64,000 bases of DNA from Pezicula radicicola. Taxonomy: Eukaryota > Ascomycota > Leotiomycetes > Helotiales > Dermateaceae. The stretch covers positions 1,116,001 to 1,180,000 of the forward strand of contig PDUO01000004.1 in NCBI GenBank assembly GCA_003008705.1, in the 5' to 3' direction. Both the position numbers and the translations under genes were made by a program. The notes below the pieces were generated by a model. That model ran no database searches. It was not told the DNA's origin and saw only the letters and a list, made by a program, of their open reading frames with translations. This document shows, one piece after another, positions 42,852-53,527 of this stretch (position 1 is the first letter of the stretch; the number at the start of each line of letters is the position of its first letter).

Positions 42852-45194
42852 ATGTATCGATTAACAAGGCTGCCTTTCTCTCTTCTATTGCTTGTTCATA
42901 GCGTTCTATCTTCTCCAAACCAAGGTACGTTGGTCCTTTAATTTTATGTTGTACTCATGTGGTCCCCGAGCTATTGACCATTTGTCCTATTACTGCAAGA
43001 CTTTCCGCTTGAGAACAATTTGTGCTAATACTCTCTTCAAGATGTTCCCTTATTACAAAGATTTCAAAATGCTACTTCGGCAGCGAATAGCATCTCGAGC
43101 AGTGTCACTTCGATTTCAACAGCGACTACGAGCGACATAACTTCGGAAGCGACAACACTCCTTACGCTGCCATCCAAAAGCGAAGCAACAGTATCAGAAA
43201 CTGCACCTACTATTTTCTCATTTCTCGAAGTTCAATCATCAGAGACATTCCTGTTGCCGTCAATGACAGCTCTCCCAAATGTCATTGTCACCGACCTTCC
43301 AAAAATGATACCAACTGCCTCAACTGCCTCCATACAGACTTCACTATCCAATATTGACCCTGCATTGCCGTCCACTTCAATGACAACCCAGCAATCAGAG
43401 TCGGATTTATTTTCTGGAACTATCACTATTCCATTAACCATTCAACCACCAGTCTCGGAATTGCTTCCCTCCCAGACTACAATAACGTCATCTGGCTTAG
43501 TACCTGTGGTACAAGTAACGTCGTCATCCGAGAGTCCAACTGCGACTATAACTTTCCAATCCTCTGAGGGTGGTCTCACAACGGCTACTCCAACAATTCT
43601 TCCATCTCAGGAACCTAGTTCACCTCCTCCTATGTCCACACAAACTACCGGGTCGGCACTATATCCCCCAACTACAACGCCTTCTACCACTCCATTTTTT
43701 ACTATTCAACCTCCTGCCTCGACTCTGATTCCTCCTACAGATACCGAAACCGCGAGTATTATATACCAGAGTCCTGGATCAGGTCTTACAATATCCTCAT
43801 CAATGACTACTCAAAGCCCTGCCTCAGATCTGACATCTCCGACCACAAGACCTTCTACCACTCTATTCTTGACTACTCAACCCGCTGCCTCGGTTCTGAT
43901 TCCTTCTACAGATACCGAAGCCGTAACCGCGAGTCTTGTATACCAGTCTCCTGGATCAGCCCTTACATCACCTACTAAACCCGCTACCTCGGATGTGATT
44001 CCTCCTACAAATAGCGAAACGTTGAGTATTGTATACCAGAGTCCTGGATCAGCTCTTACATCACCTACAACAACTACAGGCCTTGGAGGCGTCATATGGT
44101 CACTGGGTGGCTTTGGTCAAACCACAACACCACCAAGCACAGCAACTCCACCAGCAATAATCATAGGTTCATCAACCATCACCCAAAACTCAGCCTCCCA
44201 ATTCATCGTAGGCAGTCAAACACTAACACCAAATGGACAAGTCACGATATCAACCTCAGGAGGAGTAGCAACAGTCTCCCTAGGCCCCTTAGGAAGTACT
44301 ATAGTTGTGAACGGCAAAACATCTTCCATCTCGCCCCCAATACAAACAATAGCACCAATCCTAATAGGTAGTACATCCATAGGCATCGATTCAAACTCCA
44401 ATTTCATCTATGGATCACAAACCCTCTCACCTGGAAGCGCAATAACTGTATCCGGACAAACCATCTCTCTCTCCCCAACCGGAAACGCAATAATACTAAA
44501 CGGAGCAACAATAACAAGTATGGCAAACGCCGACTCAAATCCAACTTCAACTCCAACACCACCAGCAATAATAGTCTACGGAAGCTCAACCATAACCGGA
44601 AATTCAGCATCAGAATTTATAATCGGATCACAAACTCTAGTTCCAGGTTCAGCAATAACGATAGGTAGTCAAGTTTTAACATTACCTTCACCATCACCAA
44701 CCACGTCCCCCATAGAAATAGTCCTCGCCTCATCAACAATAACCGAAAACTCCGCATCAGAGTTTATAATAGGCAGTAGAACATTATCACCCGGCTCAGC
44801 AATAACAACAGGCTCAGAAACAATCTCCTATCTCCTCTCTCCATCATCAACAGCAATAATAATAAACGGTAAAACATCAGCCATAACTCAAATTACCACA
44901 GCACCAACAACCCTCTCTACAAAAACTTCTTCGTCATCTTCGCAGCTATCGATTTCTTCATTAGTGATTGCGGGAGAAACGTTAACGAGTGGTGGAACTA
45001 TTACTGTTGGAGGAGATATTTTAAGTATTGCGCCTGCTGGGACGGAAATTGTTATTGTGGGGACTGTTACTGTTACTAGTGCCAGTCCTAGCGCTACGAA
45101 GAAGAGTGCTGCTGTGAGGGGCTTGTGTGTGAGGGGGAGAAGTTTTTGGGGAGGATTAGGGGGTTTGTGGGTTGTATGGTTGGTTTTGGGGTAG
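42852..45194 (+). CDS. Ser/Thr-rich secreted surface protein with internal repeats
   Basis: An extracellular, probably heavily O-glycosylated wall or surface protein. Two exons, 42852-42924 and 43042-45194, give 741 residues. The signal peptide is MYRLTRLPFSLLLLVHSVLS. Residues ~30-400 are a Ser/Thr/Pro stalk with three copies of YQSPGSxLT (about 43763-44070). Residues ~430-700 hold four to five repeats of ~50-60 residues with the pattern SSTITxNSASxFIxGSQTL, PGSAIT and IIINGKTS (about 44157-45080), typical of fungal wall-associated proteins. The C-terminus is hydrophobic (FWGGLGGLWVVWLVLG) after small residues, compatible with a GPI-attachment signal. No catalytic domain is seen. It is divergent from the pepsin-like gene. 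Function in adhesion or wall structure is inference from composition. Confidence 0.82.
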
Positions 45195-45927
45195 GCTTTT
45201 GCCTTTTTTTTTTCTTTTGCTTTGGCTGGGTTGGTTTGGGTTGAGTTTGGGGTTGGGTGTTTTTTGGTTTTTGGATTCTGGGAGTTAGATTTATGGATAC
45301 ATGGGTGCATTTAGGGAGTTTCTGGGCTGGGTTAATTAGGATGGGTTGGTGAGTGGTTTTTATATACCATGGGATGACTGGTTTTTGGGCGTATATATTA
45401 ATGATTGCTTCTTGTATATTCTTAGAAGTAAATAAATACTTTTTCTTCGAACGAACTTTACTTAGGCGCAGTTGTCTGGTTATAAAAGTAAGATAAGTTA
45501 GATCGTTTTATGTTTTAAGTGTATAGTTGGGTCACATATATCAAGTTGGTTACTCAAATCAAGTTAGTTACTATGTCCTGATATGGCTATTATCCTTCTG
45601 AACATAGTCACGTAGCAGGGACTGCACTGTACGGAATATGCTTCAATTTCTATACGACTTACCTAGTAGCAAAGAAATGGCCTTACTTTAAAGCTTTTAA
45701 ACAGTGAAGCATATAGAATAGTTATGTGGCCTACCCTCTCAATACAACCAAGCCAACATGAGCACTCTCTATTCTTAGAGAGTAAATAGTCTATTTCCTA
45801 GAACCATACTATAGTTATTGCATCCTATAACAATTCAAAAGAAAGCAGGGCAAAAAAGGAACAATTTTCAAACGTTGCAGAAAACTCAAGATCCTAAATA
45901 TCTAACAAAAACACAACCTAAACCCCA
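45195..45927. other. Convergent intergenic region with a short repeat
   Basis: 733 bp between convergent genes. It holds T-rich and TTTGG-rich 3' UTR sequence and two copies of the AAATCAAGTTAGTTAC-type repeat at 45541-45572 (listed separately). No gene is supported. Confidence 0.4.
45541..45572. repeat. Two copies of the same ~18-bp repeat as at 3.2-3.4 kb
   Basis: TCAAGTTGGTTACTC followed by AAATCAAGTTAGTTAC. The latter 16 nt (45556-45571) are identical to 3290-3305. A two-copy relative of the longer array 42 kb away suggests a dispersed element family. Confidence 0.7.
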
Positions 45928-47195
45928 CTACTCAATCTTCTTCCTCTTAGCCTCAAGTCCCTCCCAAACAGCAACAGCCACATCCTCAACCGTCTTCCCC
46001 CTCTTCCTCTTCTCCGTCTTCTCCTCCCCAAGCACAGTCTTCTCAGCAACATCCTTATAAACGCCCGCAACCCCATCAAAAATCCCCTTCTTCCCATCTA
46101 TATCACCCCCTTCAAACCCTCCCTCTTCAGCATGCGCAATAGCAATCTCTTCCATCTCTCTCACCCATCTATATGCTTTTGGTGCCATAGAAGTAACACC
46201 GTTTTGAGCTGATTTATATAGGCCTGGTGCTCGCGTCTCTAGTTCATTTGTTAATTCAGAGAGGACACCTAGTTTTGAGGCGGTAGTGAAGGCTTGGATA
46301 CTAATTGCCGTGAAGCCTTTTGACATCGAAGCGAAACAACATTTTAGTCCTGATGCTGGTCCTATCTCAGGAGATATATGAGTACTATTTAGCAGCTCTT
46401 CTAAATGGGCTCCTGAGACTGGGGCTGTGGATAAAGGGTCAGGTCCTGAGACATGAATACTTGGACGTTTCCAAGGATGAGAAGTTTTCGGATGAGAGGC
46501 TGTTGTGTTTTCCTTTGCTGATTCGATGGCTAGAGATGGTGGACCACCGATTATGCCACCGTCTATGAATTTGATTGCAGGAGCTTTGGAATTGAAGAGT
46601 GAGGCTATTGAACGGGCGCTGCGTGGTGAGATGGCGTTTAGATCTAGGTAGTAGAGGGGTGTTGTTTTGGCTCTTGTTGCGTTGTTTTCTTTGCCCAGAG
46701 CATTGAAGGCTGTGGTTATTCGGGTTGCTGTTGCTAGTGCGTCTCGTGGGGGGACGATGGAGAAGATGTAGTCTGCTTGTTGGACTAGGGAGATGTCCGT
46801 TGGTAGAGTTTCAATGTGGACTCGACGTGCTCTCTCATGAGTGTCTTCACTAGGCGGTGTTAATTGATCAAGTTCAAAAAGGCAGTGGTTACATAGATTC
46901 TGAATTGTGAAATAAATGAAAGACACCAAGAATAAAAGAAGAACGTGTGGCAGAGGAACGGGGACTCAGTCCATTAAAGTCAGGTGATAAACACGTGGTC
47001 TGTTATACTGCATTTTAATATAGAAGAGAATAAATTCATACTCGACTAGAAAAAATGCATCAGAAATCAGTCTGCTTACCTTCGTCCCTCAATGTTGGTT
47101 ACAACATGATAATTGTGAGCGATAAGAAGCTTCGCAATCCCCATACCCATCTCGCCGATGGACAATATCCCAACAGTGGCTAGTGGTGGCGGCAT
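45928..47195 (-). CDS. 6PGDH/3-hydroxyisobutyrate dehydrogenase-like oxidoreductase with DUF1932-like C-terminus
   Basis: An NAD(P)-dependent dehydrogenase-like protein. Exons 47195-47080 and 46849-45928 give 345 residues. The N-terminus reads LATVGILSIGEMGMGIAKLL, a Rossmann glycine motif typical of beta-hydroxyacid dehydrogenases. Next come QADYIFSIVPPRDAL and YLDLNAISPRSA, then FIDGGIIGGPP, the substrate-binding segment of the family. LKCCFASMSKGFTAISIQAF, about residues 195-215, has the catalytic-Lys helix and fits the DUF1932-type C-terminal domain. The tail is basic (EAKRKKIE). No targeting peptide is seen. The substrate is unknown. It is unrelated to the aromatic cluster by position. 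Confidence 0.83.
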
Positions 47196-48026
47196 CTTGT
47201 ACCACGGAACTTCCAAACACGATTGCGTACTAGTTTGGTTATGTTTGGTGCAATGTAGGACAGAGAGAACTGTTCTTGTGTGCCGTTGATGTTGCCAAGA
47301 GAAGAACGGTGTTAATGAACGCGAAAGCCGAGATCGCTTGCTTGCGCAATCGTCTCATCATGTGGATAGCGTCATGCTTTCGAAATGGAGTGCAATGCAT
47401 ACCATATAGTACACATTGCTGTGCTTTGTAATCATGAAATGAGACTGATACATAGGGAATTGCGAGCAACATTGATTCAATGGAGACTGGATGGAGATTA
47501 AACTCTTAAAGGTGTAAGTCTCTACACGTAGATCAACTTTCCTTGTGCTTAAGATCAAGTCTCTTCCTGGAGTAAAACCTGCCATGCGTATTCGTGAAAG
47601 AAGTAGATATATGTATGGAAACCCCAATTGTACAGGCTCAAGGAACTTCACGGAATTCTCTTCAATTAATTCGAAATTGCCTTTTGAGGCCAATTCATCT
47701 AGTTCTCCTGCAAAATTAGGAAGATCTGATTATCAGCGAGACAGGATTTAAATTGGTACACATTTGGTTTTATCACCCTTTCCTTCGTGATGAATACTCG
47801 ATAATGAGACTTAAGAAGTCAATTCATGGGATTAGTTTCAGTAACGAAAGCAGTCGACACGACGGCTGTCATATCACTTTATTTCTAAAAGTTAAAAATG
47901 GAGTGGAACATTTGGGCTGCGACCATTTGACATGTAATGCTTGCAAGTTATATGGCAGTCATCAAGACCTAACGCAAGGCAAAGAAGAAAAAAAACCTGC
48001 GAAATGCATAGTAATTCATGTCCCGG
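47196..48026. other. Intergenic region
   Basis: 831 bp between a gene start and the next gene's stop, both on the minus strand. Several short ORFs overlap on both strands with no domain or splice logic. Nothing is supported beyond a promoter for the oxidoreductase. Confidence 0.35.
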
Positions 48027-50127
48027 TCATGCAGTCCATATTTTTTTGATTGTCGGGTTTGAGAGCTTGGGTTCCTCTCTCTCATCTTTTCTAGCAGTTG
48101 GAATCCTGATAACCCGGGTTCGCACTTCCCGGGTGGGCATTTTTTTGATGCTTGGGAATTCCAGCACTCTTGACTCGTGCACAACATAGCTGTACGGTAG
48201 ATCGATCTTAGTAGAAACCGTCAACATGTCGAGCTGGTCAGTCGGAAGGGTGGAGCTTGTTGATGTTGAGGGTTGGAAGTTAAGAAAGAGGCCTGATTCT
48301 GACAATGCGCCAAAATGCCCCCGGAGCAAATCTATTTCACCGCCTATTGGGGGATTGCCTTTGCTTTTGTCCTCACCCTGGTTGTTACCAAGCACGATCC
48401 TGGCGGTAGGGTCGTCGACAGTGCTAGGTACTGTTCCAAACACAGTAGACCACGGCCAACTTTCCGGTTGTAAGCGTTGCAATCCCGTGTGCACGAGAAC
48501 TGCTTTTTCGTGGATAGGCTGTAGTGTAAAATTTCGAGTGAAAAATTGGATATAAGAACCAGGCTTTGCTATATTCCCAAGAGCAGAGGTTTGTTGCTCT
48601 TCTACCGATTCGTTAAGGGCAAAGTCAAGATCCACTTCCGTAACATCATTGTAAGTGATTTGAGGGTCGAGGGAGAGAAGACCTTGCTTAGCCCCCCAGC
48701 CACCACCTCCGCTTACTGCTGGTCGTCAGTATTCGGCCAATTCGTGTGACAACAAGTTATAAATAGTAGAGAGAAGAGGAACATACAAACACGGCATAGA
48801 ATAGCTCCGCGACTGATCCAATAAGTGAGCGGCTCGCCAGAAAGAGCTTTTAGGGGTTGGGTATTATATAGATAGTTGGATGCTGCTCGTATGAACTTTT
48901 TATTAAAAACAAGCTCTGTAGGACTAGAGCTTATAAACTCCTGGGCTAGGTGGTCCGGAACCACCAATGCCCAGACCGGGATGCTTCTTTGCATCGCATC
49001 GGGCATATGAAGTACACCTTTATTTCGAGCTGCTTGCTGGTATGCAGGAACACTGTTCTCCAACTCGCGAGACGCAGGACCTGGCTCGTCGTCTCCAACG
49101 TCTAGCTGCCTAACGATGTTACCAAGCCCAGATACGATGCGCCGTGGAATGGTCAGCGGGATTGCACGCTGGCTTTCTTCAATCGACGGTGGTAGTCTTA
49201 CGGCAGGCAACGTAATTTTTACAGCCTGTGAGAACTTCTCAATGTTGGCTTCCTTGGTCCAAATTGAATTTTTGCATTTCCACCTCGACACGAAGAGTGT
49301 GGAGTGCCTTCCATTGGTGAAAAGAGTATTGGCCAGAGGAAGGGTAACTTTCAGATCACGAAGACCTTCGGATGCTCCTCCATCCGAGAAGAAGGTCAGG
49401 CTGGATTTTGCAGATGAATCTAGCCCTTCCCTTTTTGCGGCCTTCCGGTCCCATAAGCCTGGCAGTATCTCATCTGTTTTGCCTTGAAGTATAGAAAAAC
49501 CTTGTGCTGGACGGCGATTATTATCAGAATTGATCCAGGCTGGGTTGGGAGAGATGTTATCGACAACGGCCGCCAGTACGTCTATGTGCCAATTTGGAAA
49601 CCTTTTGCCTTGGTGTAATACCTGCTGAAGAAAGTTTGGCATAAAGTCTACATCGTCTTCCAGCCACTTTGCAAACGAGGGAGTTGCTAAGATGACCAAG
49701 CACTGATTCTGAGTGTATTGGAGATGTGTGTGGACCTTAAGTGTAGCTTCTAAAATTTGGGATTTGGTCTGTTTTCAAAATTATGAGTACGGTATCTAAA
49801 CAAACATTCATGGGACCTTATACTTACAGCAGTTTCAGGTCGTTTTGTTTTGATTGTAAACTGCCGCGTAGGATAGTTTGATAGGTCTCTTGCTTTGGTA
49901 GGCTTCTTTTTTTCTTTCTGCACAGTGGTTTCTGTTGCTGTCCGCTGCTCATCATTCCCCAAGGCGAAGTCCGTTCCATTAAAAGATCCTGCATGGATGC
50001 CCTTGCGGAATCCCATTTGCAATACTAGAAAAGGATCCGCCACGTGACGGCAATGAGTTGAGCACCTCCATCTCGAGGACCAGAAATTTCTCGCTGCAAT
50101 TGTCCCCGACAATGCACGAGATAGCAT
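48027..50127 (-). CDS. Fungal protein of unknown function, probably mitochondrial
   Basis: Family not recognised. Exons 50127-49828, 49768-48787 and 48715-48027 close to 656 residues. The N-terminus MLSRALSGTIAARNFWSSRW is Arg/Ser-rich and non-acidic, a good mitochondrial presequence. The centre has SQILEATLKVHTHL and QNQCLVILATPSFAKWL, then WHIDVLAAVVDNI. The most conserved-looking segment spans the last intron: RGAILCRVL joined to SGGGGWGAKQGLLSLDPQ. The C-terminus is polar with a basic end (SNPTIKKIWTA). No membrane helix or cofactor motif is visible. The Gly-rich GGGGWG loop could bind a phosphate or RNA, but I would not assign a function. The clean phases in three exons make the gene model reliable. 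Confidence 0.75.
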
Positions 50128-53100
50128 CTTCTCTGGTTCTTGTAAGATTCTTAGTGTGTCACATTAGTGACCCGTCAGAAGGCATGGGCTGAATAGAGAC
50201 GTGGTGGCTCATAGGCGTGTTGTGTTGATTTGAGTCTCAAGGTGAAGTTAGGTATGGAGTTAGATATCGCGGAGCTATCATACACGCTAATAAATTTAAA
50301 GTTGACTACCTAGACCGTATTGGGCGCAAGCGCGGTCACGTTCTTAAAAGTCAAGTGATCTGGAGCGCATGGGGCTTTTCAATAATACTCAGCATTACTG
50401 TACTGTACCTTACCCATTTACTTCCGTACTACCTTGTTATTATGACTACACGCCTAGAAGTGTTGTTGGCTTTATTCTTGTTCTTGGATCTTAGTTCTTT
50501 CGTCCTAGAGACCTTAACTTTCAGGGGCGCTCAGGGGAAATAATAGGTGGTACGGAGTTCTTTGTACCTTACCTACTGTAGTCGAAGACCGACCGACCTC
50601 CTGCAGGGGAAAGCGGATGCGGCATAAGCAAAGGAGGCGGCTCTTATCTAGCATTCAACAACCTCAGTTCGCTTTTCACTCACTCATCACCCAAGGAGAG
50701 AAAGAATTTACCATAATTTGGAAGAAATTTCAAGAAAAAAACAAAATTTGATGACGACCACTTATCTCAGACCTACCGAGAGTTCAATCTAGTACATTAC
50801 TCAAGGGCAAGGAAATTTGCTCCACCATGAAGAATCTGAGATGATCAAATCACGTCTGCAATTCCCTCCACAAAAGCTCACTTCACCGCTTGAATTTTCT
50901 TGGTACCTGACGGCCTAGGAAATGGGGAGGAAACTCCGCAACCTCGACGGCACGACGGTGCCATCTTTGAGGCTTGGGAGACCCGTTGCAGCCAGCCAGT
51001 CAACGTACAGCTGAGGCCAAGGGATTGGAGATCTCGAAACGGTGCTTGACTCTTTGCAGTTAGCGGCGCTGCGGCAATAATGTGCACTTTCTTCTTCGGT
51101 GTTGTAGCACTGGCCCAAACGGGATTGGATCTATGAATTAATCAAGATCGTTAAGCGGAGTTGGCGACGCCATCGCGGCCATCATAGTTCATCCCAAGGT
51201 CTGGGCTTCGAGATGGAGGGGTAAATATTCAAGCCATGGTAGGTGCTAAGGAAACTCGGCCTTGTTAACACCGACCATGAGGTACAAATCAATAATAATC
51301 CAATTGTTTGCTTGCTGCTGCAGCGCTGTGCTTGCCATCTTGCATAGCCGTTGTTCAGCCAGCCAGAGGCTTTTGCGACTCGAGTCACGACTCACTTACT
51401 TAGGATCCCTTGCAGGCCGTGGCTTATTTCGTACGTCGGATATTTGTTTGGGCGATTGATTGATTGATTGATTGCTGGTCGGCTCGGGCCCACCACTGCT
51501 TTTCATTATTGTCATTATTATTTGCGATTCACCACCGAACAACACTATCTATCTTAAGTTCCTAACAGGGTATATGCGTGCTCTACTAACCTCGTAGCTT
51601 ATTATTGCGTGTTAATATTGCCAGTCTTGCCTCCTCAAAATCACACGTCCGGACGCAACTTGCTGCTTCCAAGTTTGACACCCTTTGTTCTCGTGATTGC
51701 AGAATTACAGTATTGTTCTTACGGCAATAGTGTCATCGGCAGCCCCGTGGCAACGAGCGAGGGAATGTCAGCCCGCCCGCCGCCAGGGGTGCAATAATAG
51801 ACGACACAATGGGCACTGGCACTGGAGATCGGACCCTGGAATTTCTTCAGATGTCTTAGAGAGGAGACCATGAGATCGTGATATTGTCGCAAGATGCAGT
51901 ATCTGCGGTTTGTCCAGGGTCTTACTCGTACCTATTGAAGGGATGGAAAAGGTGAGCTCCTGCGCGCTCTGTCCCGCACGGATCGAAGGTTGTACAGGAG
52001 TGTAGAGAGTTCCGGATTGCTTCTTTTTTTTTTGCCTTTTTTTTGCCCTCTCATTCTTCGCTGTAGTGTCTTGCCTCCATGTGCTGGCTTTTAGCTTGTC
52101 TTGCATGCATGTTTCATAGAGAATAGTGGGTTGATTGGGCTACGCCGCATCACAGAAAGTATCTTGTACCTTATGATATGATCTACAGGGTCGTACTTTG
52201 TACGACTCTGAAAGTACTACCGTATCTTGCAGTATCTCTACCAGAAAGAAAAAGAAGCATATCGGGGTGTGTCGGATGTGTTGTGCCTGTGCCTGGCTCG
52301 CCTGGGCAGTGCGTGGACCAGTGAGTGCCCAAGCCAGCTGCAGCAGCTGGTGTCCCCCTGTTTTTTCCTCCCGTACAGTGCGATACAGTACAGTACGGCT
52401 GCAGTGCGGTGGCTACTTTGTAGGTATGTATGCATGCACTAGGTAATAAAGAATCCATGTTGTTGAGTCTAACCAGCCGAAGCCGAAACCTATCGCTCAT
52501 AAGCATAATCGGCGGGGCTCCAAGAGGGAAGATTATTGAGCGAAAACGACGGAGGTATCGTCGATTCAATAGTATTGTAGTGAGAATAGTGGCAGCTGCC
52601 ATCATAATTATTATTAGATTTTAGCAGGTTTCTAATAGGAAGAAGGTTTCTTAAGGTTCCTCTACTACTGGTACAATCCTACAGTGCCTACAACAATAGG
52701 CCTTATGATTTAGAGGTGGTAGTATAGTGGCATATTAATAAAAAAATCCAGGTACAAGAGCCGTTTTAATCTCACGCCGATCTGCCAGCTGAAAAAAAAG
52801 GTCGCCTTCGCTACGGTAGCGCCGCTTTTGATTTGTTGTTGCATCGCCGCCCTCCACTCCGGGCACTCCTAGCAACCACACCCTCTGCTGCGACAGCCCA
52901 GTCCAACGCCAACGCCAACGCCAGCACCAAACTACCGTGCCGTACCTACTTCATCTTCGCTCGTTCGTCTCTCGTTCATTATTTCTGTACCTCAACCTCA
53001 ACCTCACCGTCGTCGCTCTCTCGACACATTCTTACCATTGTGCACCCGGTGCTCGAAGGACGACAACCCATTCCTCCTCTTGGTCTCTCGTAGACTGTCC

Positions 53101-53527
53101 ACTCCTTTACATTACGAACGCTGCCGCTCACTCCCATTTAATCTTACACTCCATCCTCCCCTACCTTTAATCTCTCCCGCCTTCAACCACCGACCACCTT
53201 TTGGACTTCCACAACCCTCACCACACATCCTCGCTGTAAGGACCCTCCCGCACGCATCATTTCATAATTACGTCGACCTTTGTCGTCTCACAATTAAGCA
53301 CAGTACTGTACAGCTCAATCTGACTTCTGCCGTTGCTGGGCCTACCTACCCCGTTGTTCAAACCAGCCTCGGTCGACCCCACGATTCACTCACGCCCGCT
53401 TTCGATTCGTACTGCAACAATTGGAGGATAGAGGCTTAGATACTTCCAGCTCTTACTCGAGTCCCTATGATACCAATCTAAGTGCGCTCTTGCTTGCTGG
53501 TCGCCGTGCGGCTACGACTTCGACAAC
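50128..53527. promoter_or_regulatory. Long gene-free promoter/leader region
   Basis: 3.4 kb with no convincing gene. It contains a GATT tetranucleotide run at 51454-51473, several GTACAGTAC/GTACGG-type words around 52190-52400, A/T tracts near 52020-52050 and 52735-52800, and from about 52830 to 53480 a C/T-rich stretch that looks like a long transcribed leader for the gene starting at 53528. Small ORFs in the leader (for example 52833-53093) could act as uORFs. None has a domain. Confidence 0.4.
51454..51473. repeat. GATT tetranucleotide microsatellite
   Basis: About five GATT units in the long intergenic region. Simple repeat. Confidence 0.85.
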
